Assembly (NCBI RefSeq): GCF_001590685.1 | Contig: NZ_CP014616.1 | Coordinates: 4,091,001 to 4,155,000, forward strand | Source of the DNA: Sporosarcina psychrophila | GTDB taxonomy: Bacteria > Bacillota > Bacilli > Bacillales_A > Planococcaceae | DNA: 64,000 nucleotides | Direction: 5' to 3' | Part shown: piece after piece, positions 1 through 10,065 of the stretch | Layout: each line of letters opens with the position of its first letter | Numbering within the stretch: position 1 is the stretch's first letter | Notes under the pieces: generated by a model | What the model saw: only the letters and a program-made list of their open reading frames with translations | Told to the model about the DNA's origin: nothing | Database searches by the model: none | Program-made: the position numbers and the translations under genes

Positions 1-43
1 TTAGTTAATTACCTATTTTATTAAGTATAATTTACAAATCAAC

Positions 44-1015
44 TTAATTACTTTTTAACTTACCATATATTTCGTGTATCAAATCCATTGTTTTTGGAGC
101 TATAAAATATGACTCGTAAAATAATTTGAATTTAACGTTCTGATTGGTTTTCCTAAGTGTCATTCTTAAATCCTTTAAACTTCTCTCGAAGTTTTCCTTC
201 ATTAATTCATTTTTAAATGATTTTTTTTGTTTATTAACATCCTGATAAATAAAAAATAATTGCCTATATGTTTTGTGACTTAAGTCAATCAAACCAATAT
301 TACCGAAAAAATCAGCCCTCTCCTTAAAGGCATCCATTGCATGTAGCCTATTCTTAATATTAAATCCAACTCCCATAATGCTATTTTCTCTTTGCCAATA
401 ATATAATAACTGACTTGTAGTTAGTACAACTTTCTTTGCTTTATAAATCAATTTGTACGTCGTAAATTCATCTTCATGTATTCTTCCTAGGGGAAAACGT
501 ATATCATCAAATAGTTTCCTTTTATATAATTTCCCGCATGCTATAACCATCTGAACATAGAATTCACCTAAAAGTTGTTCTAGTGCTTCTATATTTGAAT
601 ATTCATAAACTACTTCTTTTGAATTTTCAACTTGGGTATTTTCTGTTGAAATTCTAATGAAATTACCTACTGAAATATCTGAATCCGTTTTTTTTAGCAG
701 TTTGTATAGCTTCTCAATGTATCCCACATGTATCCAATCATCGCTATCAATAAACGTAATATACTCGCCTTTAGCAATTTCAATCCCTGCATTCCGAGCA
801 TCTGATAGGCCACCATTGTTTTTATGTATTACTTTCACTCTTTCATCTAACTTTGCATATTCATCACAGATTTCCCCACACCCGTCGGGAGACCCATCAT
901 TAACTAAGACAATTTCAAGGTTCTTATAGGTTTGATTTAATATAGACTCAACACATCGATGTAGATATTTTTCAACTTTGTATATAGGTACTATTATTGA
1001 AACAAGTTCACTCAT
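44..1015 (-). CDS. family 2 glycosyltransferase
   Basis: Predicted cytoplasmic GT-A glycosyltransferase that adds one sugar to a lipid-linked exopolysaccharide repeat unit. The N-terminus reads VSIIVPIYKVEKYLHRC, followed by the VNDGS motif and, near residue 90, the metal-binding DSDD motif, all typical of GT2 enzymes. Length (323 residues) is normal for the EpsJ/CpsI-like group. An ATG 12 bases upstream (1027) is open, but its own codons form the GGAGG ribosome site (complement of 1021-1025) that lies 5 bases before the ATG at 1015, so 1015 is preferred. It is the most distal gene of the minus-strand polysaccharide locus seen here. Donor and acceptor sugars cannot be read from sequence. Confidence 0.9.
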   Translation of the reverse strand: MSELVSIIVPIYKVEKYLHRCVESILNQTYKNLEIVLVNDGSPDGCGEICDEYAKLDERVKVIHKNNGGLSDARNAGIEIAKGEYITFIDSDDWIHVGYIEKLYKLLKKTDSDISVGNFIRISTENTQVENSKEVVYEYSNIEALEQLLGEFYVQMVIACGKLYKRKLFDDIRFPLGRIHEDEFTTYKLIYKAKKVVLTTSQLLYYWQRENSIMGVGFNIKNRLHAMDAFKERADFFGNIGLIDLSHKTYRQLFFIYQDVNKQKKSFKNELMKENFERSLKDLRMTLRKTNQNVKFKLFYESYFIAPKTMDLIHEIYGKLKSN

Positions 1016-1205
1016 ATAATCCTCCATTGGCTATAGTCAAAGAAGAGGAATTTCCCATTATCAGTCATACGAACTATATCCATATTATTTTCTATATCTA
1101 ATGAGAAACTCAGCAAGCTATGCTCTATTTACTTATTAAGCAGGAAACGAATTTCTTGAATTGCCAAACACTGAAAATCAACTTCTTATTAATAGTGCTT
1201 CTCGA

Positions 1206-2258
1206 TTATCTTTTAATAGCATTTATCTTGTGTTTTAAATTAACCAACCATATGTGAATAAATGGAGAAAATAAAAATAATTTTACTTGTAAATATAATT
1301 TTCTATTATTCCCTGTATACTTACCCATGAGGGTTAATATCATTTGGTTTAGTCCAAGGTATTTACTTTCAATATCAGAGTTCAGTAATTTTTGAGCACT
1401 ATATATAGATCTTTTTTCGTGAGTGACCAAATAAGTTATACAGGAGTTAAAATTATGAAAATAGTTTCCGAGTATTAGTTCATTTTTTATCACATGGATA
1501 ATATTATTAAATCTATTATCTGATTTCCCCTGTAAATATTCATAAGTTCTAATCATAGCATTTATCGCATCAAATCTATTTATATTGTAAGAATTGGATA
1601 TTGAACCTTCTCTTTGAACATAATAAAAAAGGACTTCATTAATAAAACAAACATTATCTGCTACAGACAAGGCCTTTATTGTAAATTCTTGATCTTCTCC
1701 ATTTACAAAGTCATCACTATATTTAAGATTCTCATTTAATAAAAGTTCTCTTTTAAAAACTGCACTCCCCGTACATATCCATAAAGTTTTTTCAATAATT
1801 ATATTTTCTAATGCTTCATAACCCTTCATGTTTGTTAGAGCAGAACTGTATTTTTCAAAATAATTCGATTGAGATTTATAATCCTCGTTAACTGCATTAA
1901 ACCCCCAGCAAATAACTTCAAATTTCTCATTCTCTACAGTTTTATTAATGACTTCAACTAAGTTTTTCGAAACATAATCATCACCGTCTAAAAACATTAC
2001 ATATTCACCGGTAGCATTAAATAGTCCTGTATTCCTCGCCGAGCTTACTCCTTCATTGTTCTCCTTATTAATAACTTTGCAATTGATGAGTTTGTTTTTT
2101 AGAATTATCTCTTTTACAATATTAGTAGTATCATCGGTTGAACCATCATCAACTACAATTAATTCAAATCTTCCATCAGTTTGCATCATTAGAGAAGACA
2201 ATGTATTTTCGATATATTTCCCAAGATTATAGGTTGGTATAATAATACTAAGATTCAT
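1206..2258 (-). CDS. family 2 glycosyltransferase
   Basis: Second GT2 enzyme of the exopolysaccharide locus. The N-terminal GT-A fold is visible from LSIIIPTYNLGKYIENTL, VVDDGSTDD and the metal-binding LDGDD motif (about residue 93), with SARNTG between them as is usual. The C-terminal half is hydrophobic and basic, as in membrane-associated family members. The start is fixed by AAGGAGA about 6 bases upstream of the ATG. It is separated from the next upstream gene by about 380 AT-rich bases. The substrate is not deducible. Its low-GC composition matches the neighbouring distal genes rather than the GalU/kinase half of the locus, suggesting separate acquisition (inference). Confidence 0.9.
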   Translation of the reverse strand: MNLSIIIPTYNLGKYIENTLSSLMMQTDGRFELIVVDDGSTDDTTNIVKEIILKNKLINCKVINKENNEGVSSARNTGLFNATGEYVMFLDGDDYVSKNLVEVINKTVENEKFEVICWGFNAVNEDYKSQSNYFEKYSSALTNMKGYEALENIIIEKTLWICTGSAVFKRELLLNENLKYSDDFVNGEDQEFTIKALSVADNVCFINEVLFYYVQREGSISNSYNINRFDAINAMIRTYEYLQGKSDNRFNNIIHVIKNELILGNYFHNFNSCITYLVTHEKRSIYSAQKLLNSDIESKYLGLNQMILTLMGKYTGNNRKLYLQVKLFLFSPFIHIWLVNLKHKINAIKR

Positions 2259-2639
2259 TTAGATCTCCTTTTTCTATTAAAACCTTTGAATACAAAATGA
2301 ATAACTATACTTTGCTTACTATGCGCTCTCTTTTACATTTTCAAACTATATTGCTTCTCAAGATAATTATGTTCAATTCCCATTTCAAGTATATAAGTTG
2401 ATTCCGATAAAGATGTTGCTATATATTCGACTTTTATTTTTTTACCTTGTGATTACTATAATAAGGACATTATTTACTCTAGTACTCTTGGGTATCCAAT
2501 AAAGTTGCATCTTATCGTTATCATTTTAGTTTAATATGGAAAAACAAACCGAAACACGCCTGAATGTCTACCAAAATATACCAAATTAAGTCTTATTAAT
2601 CTAGACTAGTCTACATTAATGATTAAGCCATTAATAGTC
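2259..2639. other. AT-rich gap, no gene recognised
   Basis: About 380 bp between two polysaccharide genes. Only very short open frames exist on either strand and none resembles a known protein. The bases next to 2258 carry the ribosome site of the downstream glycosyltransferase. A decayed gene is possible but I cannot show it. Confidence 0.4.
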
Positions 2640-3815
2640 TCATGCTTTTTCCTTCTCTAAATAATATCTATTAATTAATACTAACATTAGCAATGGATAA
2701 ACCACTGTATAATGAACATTTAATGTTAAGGACATTAAAAATACAAATGTGGATAATATATTCACTAACTTATTATATTTTCTCAATCTAAATTTAACAC
2801 TAACTAACAATAAAATGAAGCCTGGCAAACCTAATTCAAATAAGAAACCAATGTATGAATTATGCGTATCCCTCCCAATATTAGAAACTAACGTCCCTGG
2901 TCCCATCCCCATTAAATTATCTTTAACAATTTGTATAGCCTCTATCTGTGCCTTAAATCTATAGTCAAGTGAGAGAAATTTGGCAACAAGTTCGTTTATT
3001 GAAAATGGTAATATCGGTGAAAAGATATTAAGAAATAACATTTCAAATTCTTTATAGTTTTGATTATATAAATATATTATTAGAAAATATAATCCAACCA
3101 CCGTTAATTGTTTTACAAATAAATTTTTTAACCTTAAAAAAAAGCCACTAAAAACTGATACTATAAACAAAGCAATAGATGTCCAGGATAGACTGATAAT
3201 TAAATTTATTAAAAAAACAATAATAATAAGTTTTTTATGCTTAACCTTTAAAGTATCGCAGAAAATTATTATAATTGATAACGCTCCATAGAATAAACCC
3301 AAAAAGTTCGGATCGGAAAAAGGACCTGAAAACCTTATACCTAAGTAATAGTCCGGAGACCATATACTCACATGTAGAAACAAGAATGATATTGCATCCA
3401 ATATAATTAGGCTGCCCAGTATGAAATAACCGTATACAGTAATTTTTAGCACATTGTTAAAATCAAGAATTTTGTTTGAAGAAATACTGAAAATCAGAAT
3501 AACTCCAAATATCGATATTAGTGGTAGTATTCTATTTACTGCATCTACTGAATTTACATTTAAATTTATAAAGTTAATCAGTATTATCACTATTATTGAT
3601 AAGTTAATTGCATATAATGATAATATCCTCCCCCCTAATTTCAAATTTTTATTAGTTAGTATATATATGATAATTACAAGTTGAAGACAAAGCGAAATAA
3701 TATAATCAGCATATCTGATTATAAATATTTCAGATTTCTCTAAACCGCCTAGTATAAAATATAGAGAAATAGCTAATTCGATTGTATATTTAAAATAACT
3801 GTTCTTTATTTGCAT
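2640..3815 (-). CDS. O-antigen ligase/polymerase-like membrane protein (Wzy candidate)
   Basis: Polytopic membrane protein of 391 residues with about ten hydrophobic segments and one long extracytoplasmic loop before the C-terminal third, the architecture of Wzy polymerases and O-antigen ligases. The loop contains the GMGPGTLVSNIGRDTHNSYIG stretch. The pattern H-N-S/T-Y following a small loop is typical of the Wzy_C family. It would join lipid-linked repeat units on the outer face of the membrane. The start at 3815 is chosen over an in-frame ATG at 3839 because AGGGGAA lies 7 bases before it. It is flanked by glycosyltransferases, and no Wzx-type flippase is present in the window. Confidence 0.8.
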   Translation of the reverse strand: MQIKNSYFKYTIELAISLYFILGGLEKSEIFIIRYADYIISLCLQLVIIIYILTNKNLKLGGRILSLYAINLSIIVIILINFINLNVNSVDAVNRILPLISIFGVILIFSISSNKILDFNNVLKITVYGYFILGSLIILDAISFLFLHVSIWSPDYYLGIRFSGPFSDPNFLGLFYGALSIIIIFCDTLKVKHKKLIIIVFLINLIISLSWTSIALFIVSVFSGFFLRLKNLFVKQLTVVGLYFLIIYLYNQNYKEFEMLFLNIFSPILPFSINELVAKFLSLDYRFKAQIEAIQIVKDNLMGMGPGTLVSNIGRDTHNSYIGFLFELGLPGFILLLVSVKFRLRKYNKLVNILSTFVFLMSLTLNVHYTVVYPLLMLVLINRYYLEKEKA

Positions 3816-3854
3816 GTTTAATTCCCCTAAAGACCACAAAATAAATTATACATT

Positions 3855-4955
3855 TTATTTAAATTGATCTAATACTGATTTCAGTTTCAAATACTGACAT
3901 TCCTCAGAATTAATTCGACTAAAATTAATCATATCTTTTAAAAAAAGTTTATGTCTTTCAATATCAAATTGTTCAATTAACCTATTTAAGTCTTTGTAGT
4001 CTTCATAAAGATATAGGTATTGATTGAGCATTTTAGAGTCATAAAACTTATTAATAAATATCGGAAGCCCTGTAGCAATACATTGCATTAGTTTGGCTGG
4101 AATAACTCCATCCATATTACCTTTATAAGGAATTATTATTGCATCCGCATAATTAACTATTTCTCTCGCCAGTAATTCTAAGTCTGAAATAAAACCATGA
4201 TTTATTATTCTGTTGTTTAAATGAATCCCTTGATGTATTTCTCCTATTATGTGTACTTGATAACCATCATCAGCTAACTTATTTAAAATATGAACATCTA
4301 TATGATTACCTACCGCACCAAAATAGAGTATATTATTTATTTCATTTTTTAACCTACTATTCTTTAGGATAGACATTTGTTTTTCATCTACTGTCGGCAA
4401 AATTTGAAGGACGTTTGCTTCATTATATCTATTCCTAATCTTATCTGTTAAATAGTATGAATCTGTAAGTATAATACTAGAACTTAACACTAATTTCTTT
4501 TCAATTACATTTACGTCTGCAGGATATCCTCCCCAGTTTTCAAAATCTCTAACACAATCGTAAATAATTATTTTCGCTTTAATATTCTCAAGAATATTGC
4601 ACGTGGTATTAACTGGTAAATAGTTAATGACGATTTCAAAATCGGTTCCCACTTTTTCTACTAACTTTCTCACTTGGTATTTATTTATCGCCCAAAATAT
4701 TCCCCTTATTGGATTTAAAAAAAAATGATTTATTACTCTTATGTTGTTTCTATTAACAATTAAATGATCTTTTTTTCCTCGGTTCTTCTTCCTTATTCTC
4801 CCAACTAACTTTTTCACGGTGAATTTTGAACTAGGTATTTTTTCCACAAAGAATACCTCATAATCTAATTCATTTAATAAATTAGCAAAATTATGATGCC
4901 GTTGAATAGTAGTATCCCATGGAATTCCAGCTAAAATTAAAACGCGCTTTCTCAA
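3855..4955 (-). CDS. GT-B fold glycosyltransferase (TuaH-like)
   Basis: Glycosyltransferase of 366 residues with GT-B features. An N-terminal half begins KRVLILAGIPWDTTIQRHH. The C-terminal Rossmann half carries ILYFGAVGNHID, the ADAIIIPYK segment and a KLMQCIATGLPI motif that matches the donor-nucleotide-binding end of GT4-like enzymes. The overall pattern resembles TuaH-type teichuronic acid or exopolysaccharide transferases. The start codon is TTG (complement 4953-4955), preceded by GAGGGA at a suitable distance; no ATG is available nearby. It lies immediately upstream of the polymerase gene and probably shares its transcript. The sugar specificity is unknown. Confidence 0.8.
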   Translation of the reverse strand: MRKRVLILAGIPWDTTIQRHHNFANLLNELDYEVFFVEKIPSSKFTVKKLVGRIRKKNRGKKDHLIVNRNNIRVINHFFLNPIRGIFWAINKYQVRKLVEKVGTDFEIVINYLPVNTTCNILENIKAKIIIYDCVRDFENWGGYPADVNVIEKKLVLSSSIILTDSYYLTDKIRNRYNEANVLQILPTVDEKQMSILKNSRLKNEINNILYFGAVGNHIDVHILNKLADDGYQVHIIGEIHQGIHLNNRIINHGFISDLELLAREIVNYADAIIIPYKGNMDGVIPAKLMQCIATGLPIFINKFYDSKMLNQYLYLYEDYKDLNRLIEQFDIERHKLFLKDMINFSRINSEECQYLKLKSVLDQFK

Positions 4956-5130
4956 TGAAATCCCTCTCTTATCAGTTATTTAATTTCAATATTAACCTTT
5001 GGTATATTTTAATTCATAAACCACAATTAATTTATGTACAAAACAAATGCGGTAACTACCCAACACATATTTGATGTTCTGTATTTTCAGTGTAAAGATT
5101 GAAGAATACAAGGATGAGAGGAGACTTCCC

Positions 5131-5425
5131 TGATATCGCTTGAACATCTATCAAAAAAGCAGATTGTCATTATTGAACAGTAGGCAATCCTTTTCCATGA
5201 CTGCCCGAGTGGCAGTCATGGAAAAGAAGCGGAGCACAAAAAATCGTCAATACAGTGCGGAAGCAGCGCAAACAGTTAGGAACTAATTTTCAACAAAAGT
5301 GACAGATGACGAACTTAACAAGACTGAGCCCTTCAACTTCCCCGAATCGGCCAAGAAAGTGTCTTAACTGGCGCACGCCGCAAGAAGCGCTTATCGATTA
5401 AGTGTCCCACTTAATTTGACAAATA
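5131..5425 (+). pseudogene. decayed IS30-family transposase
   Basis: Fragments of an IS30-type transposase can be read on the plus strand in three different frames. There is an N-terminal-like HLSKKQIVIIEQ near 5147-5182, then YSAEAAQ at 5251-5271, and a C-terminal RPRKCLNWRTPQEALID ending in a stop at 5399-5401. The RPRK-x-L-x-x-x-TP-x-E signature is characteristic of IS30 C-termini. The following CACTTAATTTGACAA resembles the right end of such elements. The middle has been lost and is marked by a perfect 16-bp palindrome at 5190-5226. It sits between two glycosyltransferase genes and is clearly inactive. Confidence 0.65.
5190..5226. repeat. perfect 16-bp inverted repeat with 5-base loop
   Basis: CTTTTCCATGACTGCC (5190-5205) is followed by CGAGT and then its exact reverse complement (5211-5226). 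There is no T-run on either side, so it is not an ordinary terminator. It lies inside the IS30 remnant. Confidence 0.85.
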
Positions 5426-5461
5426 ATTAATTCAATACCGCTTGACTATTTACACCTGGAA

Positions 5462-6283
5462 TCAATTCCTTAAAACCTTTCTATAAAGTACACTCCTTAA
5501 AGCATTTGGAATAACTGCTAAAATAGTCTGTGCTATAGTGATACTAATAAATTCAAATACATTTATTAACCCACTTTTTTGCATATACTTACGTAGTCTT
5601 AATAATGATTTTACAAGCGACAAACCAGAACGGCGTTTATACATATCTTTTGTTGATCTCATATGAACTAGATTTTCCTGAATATTATAACCTTTACAAC
5701 CAATACTTATCATATCCACCCAAAGATAATAGTCTTCGAGACGGTATTCATCTCTATAATTTCCTGCTTCTAAAACCTTGCTTTTTCTATACATAACACT
5801 TGGATGATTAAAAGGATTTCTCTTCTTTACAAATCTCACTATATCTTCGTGATTTTCAGGTACGGTACGAGTTGCAATAATATTGTCTATAGTATCAATA
5901 AATTCGGCTATGTTTGAACCAACAATATCATATCCTTTAATAATTTCTTGTTGTTCTCTTTCACATCGATTATTAACTGCAATATCATCAGAGTCCATTC
6001 TTGCAATTAACTCATTTTCACAATTCTGAATCCCTTGCCTAAGTGCTACACCTAATCCCATGTTTTTTTTAAAGCGATGTATCTTTAAAATATCTGGGAA
6101 CCTCTTTTGGTAATCAGCTATCACGGTATTCAATTCATCCGTCAGAGGTCCATCACAAATTAAAACAAAATCATTTGTTGGATGAGTTTGAGAGAACATA
6201 CTTTCTAAACTTAAATCCAAATTTACCGGTGATTCTTTACGATAAACTGACATTAAAACAGAATAATTACTTTGGGTCACCAT
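5462..6283 (-). CDS. family 2 glycosyltransferase (AmsE/EpsE-like)
   Basis: GT2 enzyme of 273 residues. It starts with YSVLMSVYRKESPVNL, has a LICDGPLTD donor-loop motif and the metal-binding ARMDSDD motif near residue 92, and HPSVMYRK downstream, a combination typical of the AmsE/EpsE group that extends capsule repeat units. The start lies inside the preceding sugar-transferase gene (17-base overlap) behind GGAGAACAAAT, so the two are translationally coupled and probably act in succession: priming sugar, then second sugar. Downstream is the IS30 remnant, which may separate it from the AT-rich distal genes. The exact sugar is unknown. Confidence 0.88.
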   Translation of the reverse strand: MVTQSNYSVLMSVYRKESPVNLDLSLESMFSQTHPTNDFVLICDGPLTDELNTVIADYQKRFPDILKIHRFKKNMGLGVALRQGIQNCENELIARMDSDDIAVNNRCEREQQEIIKGYDIVGSNIAEFIDTIDNIIATRTVPENHEDIVRFVKKRNPFNHPSVMYRKSKVLEAGNYRDEYRLEDYYLWVDMISIGCKGYNIQENLVHMRSTKDMYKRRSGLSLVKSLLRLRKYMQKSGLINVFEFISITIAQTILAVIPNALRSVLYRKVLRN

Positions 6284-6920
6284 ATTTGTTCTCCATCTCC
6301 TTCGACTTCATTTTTGATACTGCCTTGCTAAGCGCTCCTGTCCCGCCTTCAACAACCCCATCACCCTTAACAACACTAACAATAGTCCCAATGAAACACT
6401 TAATATCCATCCATAGTCCAATCTTCTTAACATACTCCCCATCTAACTTCGCCTTAATCTCAATAGCAAGCTCATCCCTACCATTAATCTGTGCCCAACC
6501 AGTCAATCCCGGCGAAACGTCATTAGCACCATACTTGTCACGTTCTGCTATCAAGTCATATTGGTTCCACAACGCCGGTCTAGGACCAATAACGCTCATC
6601 TGCCCAACAAAGATATTCAAAATCTGAGGGATTTCATCAAGTGAAGTCTTTCTCAGGAATTTACCCATTTTTGTAATGTACTGCTCCGGGTTAGTTAATA
6701 AATGAGTTGGAGTGTCGTTAGGCGTATCTATTCTCATCGTTCTGAATTTCAATATATTGAAATGAGCCTTATTAATTCCGACACGTTTTTGTTTGAACAA
6801 CACTGGACCTTTCGAATCCAGTTTAATAGCAGTGACTAGAATTAAAAGTATTGGTGATAAAATGATTAATCCTATAAAAGAGAGAATGATATCCATCAAT
6901 CTTTTAATCTTCATATACAT
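6267..6920 (-). CDS. undecaprenyl-phosphate sugar phosphotransferase (initiating transferase)
   Basis: Bacterial sugar transferase of the WcaJ/EpsL/TuaA type, 217 residues. It transfers a sugar-1-phosphate from a UDP-sugar to undecaprenyl phosphate, the first committed step of repeat-unit synthesis. One N-terminal membrane segment (about residues 8-32) is followed by GPVLFKQKRVG, FKTMR-like KFRTMR, the TSLDEIPQ motif, SVIGPRP and PGLTGWAQINGRD, the full set of family signatures. It is short because it lacks the extra transmembrane domain of PssY/WbaP-type proteins. AAGGAG lies 10 bases before the ATG. It overlaps the next glycosyltransferase gene by 17 bases. Confidence 0.93.
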   Translation of the reverse strand: MYMKIKRLMDIILSFIGLIILSPILLILVTAIKLDSKGPVLFKQKRVGINKAHFNILKFRTMRIDTPNDTPTHLLTNPEQYITKMGKFLRKTSLDEIPQILNIFVGQMSVIGPRPALWNQYDLIAERDKYGANDVSPGLTGWAQINGRDELAIEIKAKLDGEYVKKIGLWMDIKCFIGTIVSVVKGDGVVEGGTGALSKAVSKMKSKEMENKYGDPK

Positions 6921-7109
6921 ATCCGTAGCACTCCTTGATAGTTATTAGTAAATTAATACTTAATTGGATTCCTTGATTTTCTGTTGTCCAATCAACTACT
7001 AACCCACCAAATATAAAAAAAAGGTATCTAAACCAGCCTTACACATAATTAAACTCCCTGCCCATTTCACAAACACAAATGAACAAGGACCCCAATCACC
7101 ACTAATTAA

Positions 7110-7988
7110 TTATCTAACTAGCCTTTTCTCCATCAATTCCTCAAGATAAGCCATCAATTCATCCCTAATCTCAGGATTCTGCAAAGCAAACTCAATCGTA
7201 GTCGTAATAAACCCTAATTTCTCCCCAACATCATACCGCTTACCTTCAAAATCATAAGCAAACACACGCTGAATTTTATTCAACTGTTGAATCGCATCCG
7301 TCAACTGAATTTCCCCACCCGCTCCAGTTTCCTGCTTTTCTAAACACATGAAGATCTCAGGAGTTAGTATATATCTCCCCATAATCGCTAGATTCGATGG
7401 TGCTGTCCCCTTCGCTGGTTTCTCCACAAAGTTTTCAACCGCATACCTTCGCCCTGTTTGCAATGAAGGCTCAACAATGCCATAGCGATGGGTTTCATTA
7501 TCCGGTACAGTTTGTACACCAATTATGGACGCATGCGTTTCATCATACTGATCCATAAGTTGTTTTAAGCTAGGAACTTCACTCTGAACAATATCATCAC
7601 CTAGTAAAACTGCAAATGGCTCATTCCCAATAAACTTACGTGCGCACCATACAGCATGGCCAAGTCCTTTTGGTTCTTTTTGACGTATGTAATGAATTTC
7701 TACATTTGCTGATTGCCTAACTTTATCTAATAAATCGAATTTTTCCTTTTCAATAAGACTTTCTTCCAATTCAAAGTTATTATCAAAATGGTCTTCAATC
7801 GCTCGCTTCCCTTTTCCCGTAACGATTATAATATCTTCAATGCCGGATGCAATTGCCTCTTCAACAATGTATTGAATGGTCGGCTTATCAACAATCGGTA
7901 GCATTTCCTTCGGCATCGCCTTCGTCGCCGGCAAAAACCGTGTACCCAAACCTGCTGCTGGAATAATTGCTTTACGTACCTTTTTCAT
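7110..7988 (-). CDS. galU: UTP-glucose-1-phosphate uridylyltransferase
   Basis: Makes UDP-glucose from UTP and glucose-1-phosphate, supplying the polysaccharide locus and probably glycolipids or wall polymers. The N-terminal nucleotide-binding loop [20 protein letters not shown] is at residues 11-30. [20 protein letters not shown] and the ENFVEKP segment are all intact. Length (292 residues) is normal. The frame is open to 8036, but AAAGGAGG lies 7 bases before the ATG at 7988, giving [11 protein letters not shown], the usual N-terminus. A 60-bp palindrome (8018-8077) occupies the leader between the dehydratase gene and this ribosome site. Confidence 0.96.
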   Translation of the reverse strand: MKKVRKAIIPAAGLGTRFLPATKAMPKEMLPIVDKPTIQYIVEEAIASGIEDIIIVTGKGKRAIEDHFDNNFELEESLIEKEKFDLLDKVRQSANVEIHYIRQKEPKGLGHAVWCARKFIGNEPFAVLLGDDIVQSEVPSLKQLMDQYDETHASIIGVQTVPDNETHRYGIVEPSLQTGRRYAVENFVEKPAKGTAPSNLAIMGRYILTPEIFMCLEKQETGAGGEIQLTDAIQQLNKIQRVFAYDFEGKRYDVGEKLGFITTTIEFALQNPEIRDELMAYLEELMEKRLVR

Positions 7989-8017
7989 TGCAATGCCTCC
8001 TTTTACTTCTTTGCTAA

Positions 8018-8077
8018 GGGTGCCAGGCGCTGTCACAATTCGCCGTAGGACGCGAATGTTGTCAGTGTCTGGTACCC
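8018..8077. repeat. GGTGCC-ended palindromic repeat, copy 1
   Basis: Imperfect palindrome: GGGTGCCAGGCGCTGTCACA on the left and TGTCAGTGTCTGGTACCC on the right with inner arms AATTCGC/GCGAATG. The same outer arms occur at 22284-22337 and 24848-24898. It lies just upstream of the galU ribosome site and would fold in the mRNA. Confidence 0.75.
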
Positions 8078-8097
8078 GGTATACTTCGGGACCCCTG

Positions 8098-9927
8098 CTA
8101 TGCAGTCGTTACTTCCCTATTGATACTAGCAACCTTCCGATTAGCAATCCCAACCAATGTCTCTTTCAACTCTATGTCATTCATTTCAAGCAAGTTCTCT
8201 ATTACAAACTCCATCTCCAAACGACTAACCGGCTCCGCCTTCCCAACAAAAATCTTTGGAAACACATACTCGCTCTGCCGTTCATTCTCATTCAATAACT
8301 CTTCAAACAATTTCTCCCCAGGCCGAATCCCTGAGTAGTTGATGCCAATCTCTTCTTCACTATACCCAGACAACTTGATCAGGTTCTTCGCTAGATCGAC
8401 AATCTTCACCGGCTCACCCATATCAAGGACAAACACTTCACCACCAGCAGCTAACGTCCCTGCTTGAATCACAAGCCGTGATGCTTCCGGTATCGTCATG
8501 AAGTATCTTGTCATCTCCGGATCAGTCACCGTAATCGGTCCGCCTTTAGCAATCTGCTGTTTGAACAGGGGTACTACACTGCCACGTGAGCCGAGGACAT
8601 TGCCAAATCGGACAGCCGCAAATTTTGTCTTACTTTCTTTTGCTAGGTTTTGTACAATCATTTCCGCAAAGCGCTTTGTTGCGCCCATAACGTTGGGTGG
8701 GTTTACTGCTTTGTCTGTTGAGATCATGACAAAGTAGGACACACCGAATGTATCTGCTGCTTCAGCGACGTTCTTTGTACCAAAGATATTATTTTTCACT
8801 GCTTCCATCGGGTTTGCTTCCATTAAAGGCACATGCTTATGGGCAGCGGCGTGGTACATAACATCAGGTTTGTACTCGCTGACTATGTCGAAAATGCGCA
8901 TTCGATCTTGGACGTCTGCAATTATTGGAATTATTTCTGTATGTGGTGAAACTTTTTGACGCAGTTCCATGTCTATATTGTAGATAGAATTTTCACCATG
9001 TCCTAAAAGGATCAATCTTCTCGGTCTAAACTCACTCACTTGCCTACAAATTTCGGAACCGATTGAGCCTCCCGCGCCGGTGACTAATATTGTCCTGCCA
9101 GTTAGCTTGTCCGCGATTGCTTTTAAATCGAGTTGGACTTCATCTCGGCCCAGCAAGTCTTCGATTTTCACGTCTTGCATATCATTGACGGATACTTTAC
9201 CCGTCATAAGGTCTTCGATGCGTGGAATCGTTTGTGTTTGGATACCGGTTTCAATACATAGTTTCATTAATTCAGCCATTTGTTGTTTTCCCATAGATGG
9301 AATGGCGATGACAATTTTCTCGATGTCATTGGCTTTAACAAAACCGGAAATATGTTGCGTACCGCCGACTACTTTTACACCGAATATTTCGAGACCTTGT
9401 TTCGTACGATCATCATCTACAAAGAGGACGGGTTTCATGCCGGATTCAGGGTTCTGAAGTACTTGTCTCACAATCATACTTCCAGCTTGTCCTGCTCCAA
9501 CGATCATCGTGCGTTTTGCTTCTTTGTCCTCCTGGAGATTGACCGTATCCCGGAAGAGCCTCCATGACATCCGTGATCCGCCAATTAGAAGAATATGGAG
9601 CATCCAAGTGAGGGATAATGCACGTAAATAAATGTCTTGTATGACAGCGATTTGGACAACCGCAACGACAGCAATTGTTAATGTTACTGCTTTGAAAATC
9701 GATTTCAATTCTCCTATTGAAGCATAGGACCACGCTTTTTTATAGAGTCCGTAATGCCATGCAAATGAGTGATGAGCGATTTGAATCGTAATGACGCTAA
9801 TGAGTAACATTTTGTTCGTAAAGATGTCTATGTACGGATGCAAGATGAAGTATCCGATATAGATGGAAAACAGAACTATGAAGGAGTCCGCAATCGCTAA
9901 ATATGTCATTCTTTTTTTAATGGACAT
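8098..9927 (-). CDS. membrane-bound nucleoside-diphosphate-sugar 4,6-dehydratase (CapD/EpsC-like)
   Basis: Polysaccharide biosynthesis protein of 609 residues. The N-terminus has four membrane segments (about residues 7-115), followed by a first Rossmann domain ([13 protein letters not shown] near residue 143) and a second, catalytic short-chain dehydrogenase domain with NAD motif [10 protein letters not shown] near 281. The [18 protein letters not shown] segment holds the M-x3-K form of the active site seen in UDP-GlcNAc 4,6-dehydratases such as PglF/CapD. It probably provides a 4-keto-6-deoxy sugar precursor for the repeat unit. GAGGAG precedes the ATG. The product sugar depends on partner enzymes not identified here. 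Confidence 0.9.
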   Translation of the reverse strand: MSIKKRMTYLAIADSFIVLFSIYIGYFILHPYIDIFTNKMLLISVITIQIAHHSFAWHYGLYKKAWSYASIGELKSIFKAVTLTIAVVAVVQIAVIQDIYLRALSLTWMLHILLIGGSRMSWRLFRDTVNLQEDKEAKRTMIVGAGQAGSMIVRQVLQNPESGMKPVLFVDDDRTKQGLEIFGVKVVGGTQHISGFVKANDIEKIVIAIPSMGKQQMAELMKLCIETGIQTQTIPRIEDLMTGKVSVNDMQDVKIEDLLGRDEVQLDLKAIADKLTGRTILVTGAGGSIGSEICRQVSEFRPRRLILLGHGENSIYNIDMELRQKVSPHTEIIPIIADVQDRMRIFDIVSEYKPDVMYHAAAHKHVPLMEANPMEAVKNNIFGTKNVAEAADTFGVSYFVMISTDKAVNPPNVMGATKRFAEMIVQNLAKESKTKFAAVRFGNVLGSRGSVVPLFKQQIAKGGPITVTDPEMTRYFMTIPEASRLVIQAGTLAAGGEVFVLDMGEPVKIVDLAKNLIKLSGYSEEEIGINYSGIRPGEKLFEELLNENERQSEYVFPKIFVGKAEPVSRLEMEFVIENLLEMNDIELKETLVGIANRKVASINREVTTA

Positions 9928-10065
9928 CGTATGAAGTACTCCTCTCTAATTGATAAAGTCTGAGTAGTAAAGTTCTTTTTGACCACTTACTATGTACTTC
10001 AGAAACAATTCAACTATATATAGTCTATATGGCATGACACTAAACCCACAGCCCATAGTACCACT

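Noticed and set aside
5190..5226. Terminator
   Set aside because: The stem is perfect but neither strand has a following T-run, and it lies within transposase remnants.
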